DNA of 64,000 nucleotides from Gynuella sunshinyii YC6258 (GTDB lineage: Bacteria > Pseudomonadota > Gammaproteobacteria > Pseudomonadales > Natronospirillaceae): assembly GCF_000940805.1 (NCBI RefSeq), contig NZ_CP007142.1:596593-660592 (forward strand), written 5' to 3'. The first letter of the stretch is position 1, and each line of letters begins with the position of its first letter. Below the pieces are notes generated by a model. It was not told the origin of the DNA, made no database searches, and saw nothing but the letters and a program-made list of their open reading frames with translations. The position numbers and the translations under genes were made by a program. Shown in pieces: positions 61,877 to 64,000 of the stretch.

Positions 61877-62143
61877 TCACAACAGGTTGGGAATACTGGC
61901 AATCAGGGTTCGTGCATAATCCACCAGAGTGGTCAGCATCCAGCCGCCGAATGCAATCAATACAAATACCGCCACTGCCAGTTTGGGAATAAAAGTCAGG
62001 GTCATTTCCTGTAACTGGGTGACTACCTGGAACAGGCTGATCAACAGGCCGACAGCCATGGTCAGCCCCAGAATCGGCGCGGCAATTTTGATGGCCACCC
62101 ATAACATGTCACTGGTCAGAACCAGCGCAAAGTCGATACTCAT
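61877..62143 (-). CDS. fliQ: Flagellar-type export channel protein FliQ
   Basis: An 88-residue protein with two membrane hairpin helices (VAIKIAAPILGLTMAVGLLI; LAVAVFVLIAFGGWMLTTLV) and the loop VVTQLQEMTLTFIPK, which is diagnostic of FliQ. The ATG at 62143 (not the earlier one at 62191) gives MSIDFALVL and the usual family length. It follows the second TPR gene by 7 bases and precedes fliR by 17. Confidence 0.94.
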   Translation of the reverse strand: MSIDFALVLTSDMLWVAIKIAAPILGLTMAVGLLISLFQVVTQLQEMTLTFIPKLAVAVFVLIAFGGWMLTTLVDYARTLIASIPNLL

Positions 62144-62150
62144 GTTGTTC

Positions 62151-63338
62151 TCAATGCGGTTTTTTTGAAGTCTTGCTGGTAATGACGGCACGGTCGTTGG
62201 TGGCTGTCTTCTTCATGTATCGGTTGATCACGTTAATGGCCGGTTCGCCACCAGGCCGTATCGGCTGTTCCAATGCTTTGGTTAGCATTTGTTTGCCCCT
62301 GGCTTCGTTACCTTTCAGCGCTACTAACAGTGATTTGGCAAACAATGCAGAAAAAGAAGAGCGATCCATCAACAGGGCTTTCTTGGTATGTTGTTCGGCC
62401 TGATCGATTTTTTTCTGCATGGCCAGGGAGCAGGCGAGTCCGCCCCAGCCATCTGAGTTGTTATGATCGATTTCCAGTACTCGCGAGAACGACGCTTCTG
62501 CATCCTGATAGCGATGAGAATTAAAATATGCCCAGGCCAGAGTGTTCCACATGGCAATGCTGTCCGGCACCATGCGGGTGGTGCGTTCAAAATATTCAAT
62601 AGCACCAGCCAGATCCTGTTCGTGCATTTTGACGAGTCCAAGCCCGTGCCATCCGCGAACATCGGCAGGTGCGTGGAGCGTCATATGACGGAAGAAATCG
62701 GTCGCGAGCTCCGTTTCAAGCTGTTCGGCATAAAACGTTCCCAACGTGGAGCAGGCATCGGCATTATCCTGATCGATGTCCAACACTTGTTTGGCAACGG
62801 CCAGGGCCTCGTCAATGCGATCCAGCATATACAAAAGGGTGGACTGATAGCCCAGCAGATAGGGTTCTGGCTGTTTTGCCAGCAGCTGGCTGATGATACC
62901 CAGAGCTTCGGGCAGGCGGTCTTCCATTTGCAGAATTGAGGCCAGATAAAAGCCTGCCGAGCGACCCAGCTGCGGATCATTTTGCTGGGATAGAAAAACC
63001 TGTTTGGCTTCCTCCAGCTGATGACCGGCAAACTGGCAGATCGCCAGATTGTGTCTGAGCACTGGATTGTCTGGATGTTGTTTCAACAGTTCGGTCAGCA
63101 GGATGGCCGCCTGATCCAGCAAACCTTCGGACAGTAACACGTTGGCCAGTCGGCTTCTGGTGACGTCATTGTCCGGTTCCAATGCGAGGCATTTTTCAAA
63201 TGAGGACCGGGCCTGGTCGAACTGTCCGGCAGCGTGGTAAGCATCGCCGAGTTGTATCAGCAACAGTGTGTTCCCGGGATCGAGTTCGAGGTATTGCTCA
63301 TAGCGCCTGCACTTTTCCAGTGCCTGTTCAATGTTCAC
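62151..63338 (-). CDS. TPR-repeat protein heading the export genes
   Basis: A 395-residue soluble protein of about ten tetratricopeptide repeats (LLIQLGDAYHAAGQFDQARS; WNTLAWAYFNSHRYQDAEAS; LGLVKMHEQDLAGAIEYFER). The C-terminus is basic. TPR proteins act as chaperones or assembly platforms, and TPR chaperones serve type III secretion translocators. Its overlap with the upstream TPR gene and its 7-base gap to fliQ place it in the flagellar-type operon. No homologue is standard in flagellar operons, so a system-specific role is likely. Confidence 0.8.
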   Translation of the reverse strand: MNIEQALEKCRRYEQYLELDPGNTLLLIQLGDAYHAAGQFDQARSSFEKCLALEPDNDVTRSRLANVLLSEGLLDQAAILLTELLKQHPDNPVLRHNLAICQFAGHQLEEAKQVFLSQQNDPQLGRSAGFYLASILQMEDRLPEALGIISQLLAKQPEPYLLGYQSTLLYMLDRIDEALAVAKQVLDIDQDNADACSTLGTFYAEQLETELATDFFRHMTLHAPADVRGWHGLGLVKMHEQDLAGAIEYFERTTRMVPDSIAMWNTLAWAYFNSHRYQDAEASFSRVLEIDHNNSDGWGGLACSLAMQKKIDQAEQHTKKALLMDRSSFSALFAKSLLVALKGNEARGKQMLTKALEQPIRPGGEPAINVINRYMKKTATNDRAVITSKTSKKPH

Positions 63339-63795
63339 CTAGTCTTTCCTTCAGCTCTAGTATTTCAGGATATATTGCATGGTCTGTGGGAGCTGCCTGT
63401 TGAGCGGCTTTGACCATAAGGCGGGCCTGTGCCGGGTTTTCCAATTGCTCGTAACACAGTGCTGCGTAATATTTGGTGAGAAAATCATCCGGGCGAAGCA
63501 GCAGTTTTTCCCACACAGACAATGCGGCTTGCCATTTCTGCTGCTGGAAATCAATCAGACCAAGTTGATGAATAGCCAGATAATTTTCAGGATTGAGGGC
63601 AACGATGTTTTGATAAAGATCCTGAGCGCGTTCCGATATTCCGAGCTCCTGATAACAGGATGCGAGCAGGCCCAGTAAGATTTCGTGTTTGGGATAATCA
63701 CTGACGGCCTGTTTCAGTAAGGTGACCGCCGAATGAAAGTTATGCTGCTGACAAAGAGGGGAAATTTCTCTGATGTATTGTTCGACGGACTTCAT
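63328..63795 (-). CDS. Small TPR protein, first complete gene of the operon in the window
   Basis: A 155-residue protein of about four TPR motifs (AVTLLKQAVSDYPKHEILLG; AQDLYQNIVALNPENYLAIH; KYYAALCYEQLENPAQARLM). The ATG at 63795 has a strong AGGGAAG upstream; the open frame reaches 63831. It overlaps the next TPR gene by 11 bases, indicating coupling. Size and TPR content are like class II chaperones of type III secretion (SycD/LcrH type), but this is a guess. Confidence 0.72.
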   Translation of the reverse strand: MKSVEQYIREISPLCQQHNFHSAVTLLKQAVSDYPKHEILLGLLASCYQELGISERAQDLYQNIVALNPENYLAIHQLGLIDFQQQKWQAALSVWEKLLLRPDDFLTKYYAALCYEQLENPAQARLMVKAAQQAAPTDHAIYPEILELKERLGEH

Positions 63796-63887
63796 TTCTT
63801 CCCTCAATGCATATGGTGGTATTAAGCGCATTCAATTATTACAGTCAGATGGCTCTGGAGCGTATTTGGCTATTGTTAATCATATTG

Positions 63888-64000
63888 TCACACTGCATCA
63901 AACAGACGACAGATCTTTGCCTTTAAAACGGCATTTGTCTCTATATGTTGTAATATTCTTTCCGACAGTTCGATACTCTGGACATCATCGAGAATATCGT
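63888..64000 (-). CDS. C-terminal end of an upstream gene (partial)
   Basis: A minus-strand frame enters from the right edge and ends at the TGA at 63888-63890. Its last 36 residues read DILDDVQSIELSERILQHIE and continue as a charged helix to CRLFDAV. The gene lies 92 bases upstream of the first TPR gene on the same strand, so it probably belongs to the same cluster. Too little is present to name it. Confidence 0.5.
   Translation of the reverse strand, partial: DILDDVQSIELSERILQHIETNAVLKAKICRLFDAV

Noticed and set aside
61860-62102. N-terminal extension of FliR
   Set aside because: It overlaps fliQ in another frame and contains no membrane helix; the ATG at 61859 has a ribosome site and the normal start.

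Overview
The window looks like chromosomal DNA of a free-living Gram-negative gammaproteobacterium. The evidence is an HscC/J-domain chaperone pair, flagellar L- and P-ring genes, a FliA-type sigma factor and a beta-barrel outer membrane protein. A marine or rhizosphere Oceanospirillales-like host such as the Hahella/Gynuella group is a guess, not shown by the sequence. No tRNA, rRNA, CRISPR array or intact transposase was found.

Region 1 (1-12.8 kb) is mixed metabolic and accessory DNA. It holds an HscC-type Hsp70 followed by a membrane-anchored J-domain/Sel1 partner cut by the window edge. A catabolic unit for beta-alanine and methylmalonate semialdehyde follows (LysR regulator, omega-amino acid:pyruvate aminotransferase, MmsA), with an intrinsic terminator between the two enzymes. 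Then come a lone AT-rich polysaccharide pyruvyl transferase, an HSL-type alpha/beta hydrolase, a DUF6622-like membrane protein coupled to a frameshifted membrane-anchored LuxR regulator, and a DUF4291 protein.

Region 2 (12.8-42.05 kb) is one large polymorphic-toxin locus on the minus strand. A single 19.3-kb gene encodes a 6428-residue RHS/YD-repeat protein. It ends in a LysM-like segment, a hydrophobic pretoxin region and a DUF3990-type (ADP-ribosyltransferase-like) tip, followed by its probable immunity gene. Downstream lies an array of displaced tip modules: two orphan RHS 3' ends that repeat parts of the shell or pretoxin DNA, and three bare toxin tips without start codons. Each is followed by a small immunity-like gene. 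Near-identical direct repeats (about 0.5 kb and about 2 kb) and two intrinsic terminators mark the module borders. The layout suggests recombinational tip exchange.

Region 3 (43.2-63.8 kb) is one nearly gapless minus-strand operon of flagellar type: two TPR proteins, fliQ, fliR, flhB, flhA, flgF, flgG, flgA, flgH, flgI, flgB, flgC, fliE, fliF, an unknown small gene, fliH, fliI, fliJ, a fliK-slot gene, flgD, flgE, a FliM-like SPOA protein, fliN, fliO, fliP and fliA. It encodes a full export apparatus, rod, rings and hook. Within the window there is no fliG, flgJ, motAB, hook-filament junction, filament, cap or chemotaxis gene. The FliF-like protein has a very short cytoplasmic tail, the FliM-like protein lacks the CheY- and FliG-binding signatures, and the FlgH-like protein has no lipobox cysteine. 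This could be a divergent second flagellum whose other genes lie beyond the right edge, or a flagellum-derived secretion device that does not rotate. An outer-membrane protein gene divergent from the giant RHS gene separates the two systems.
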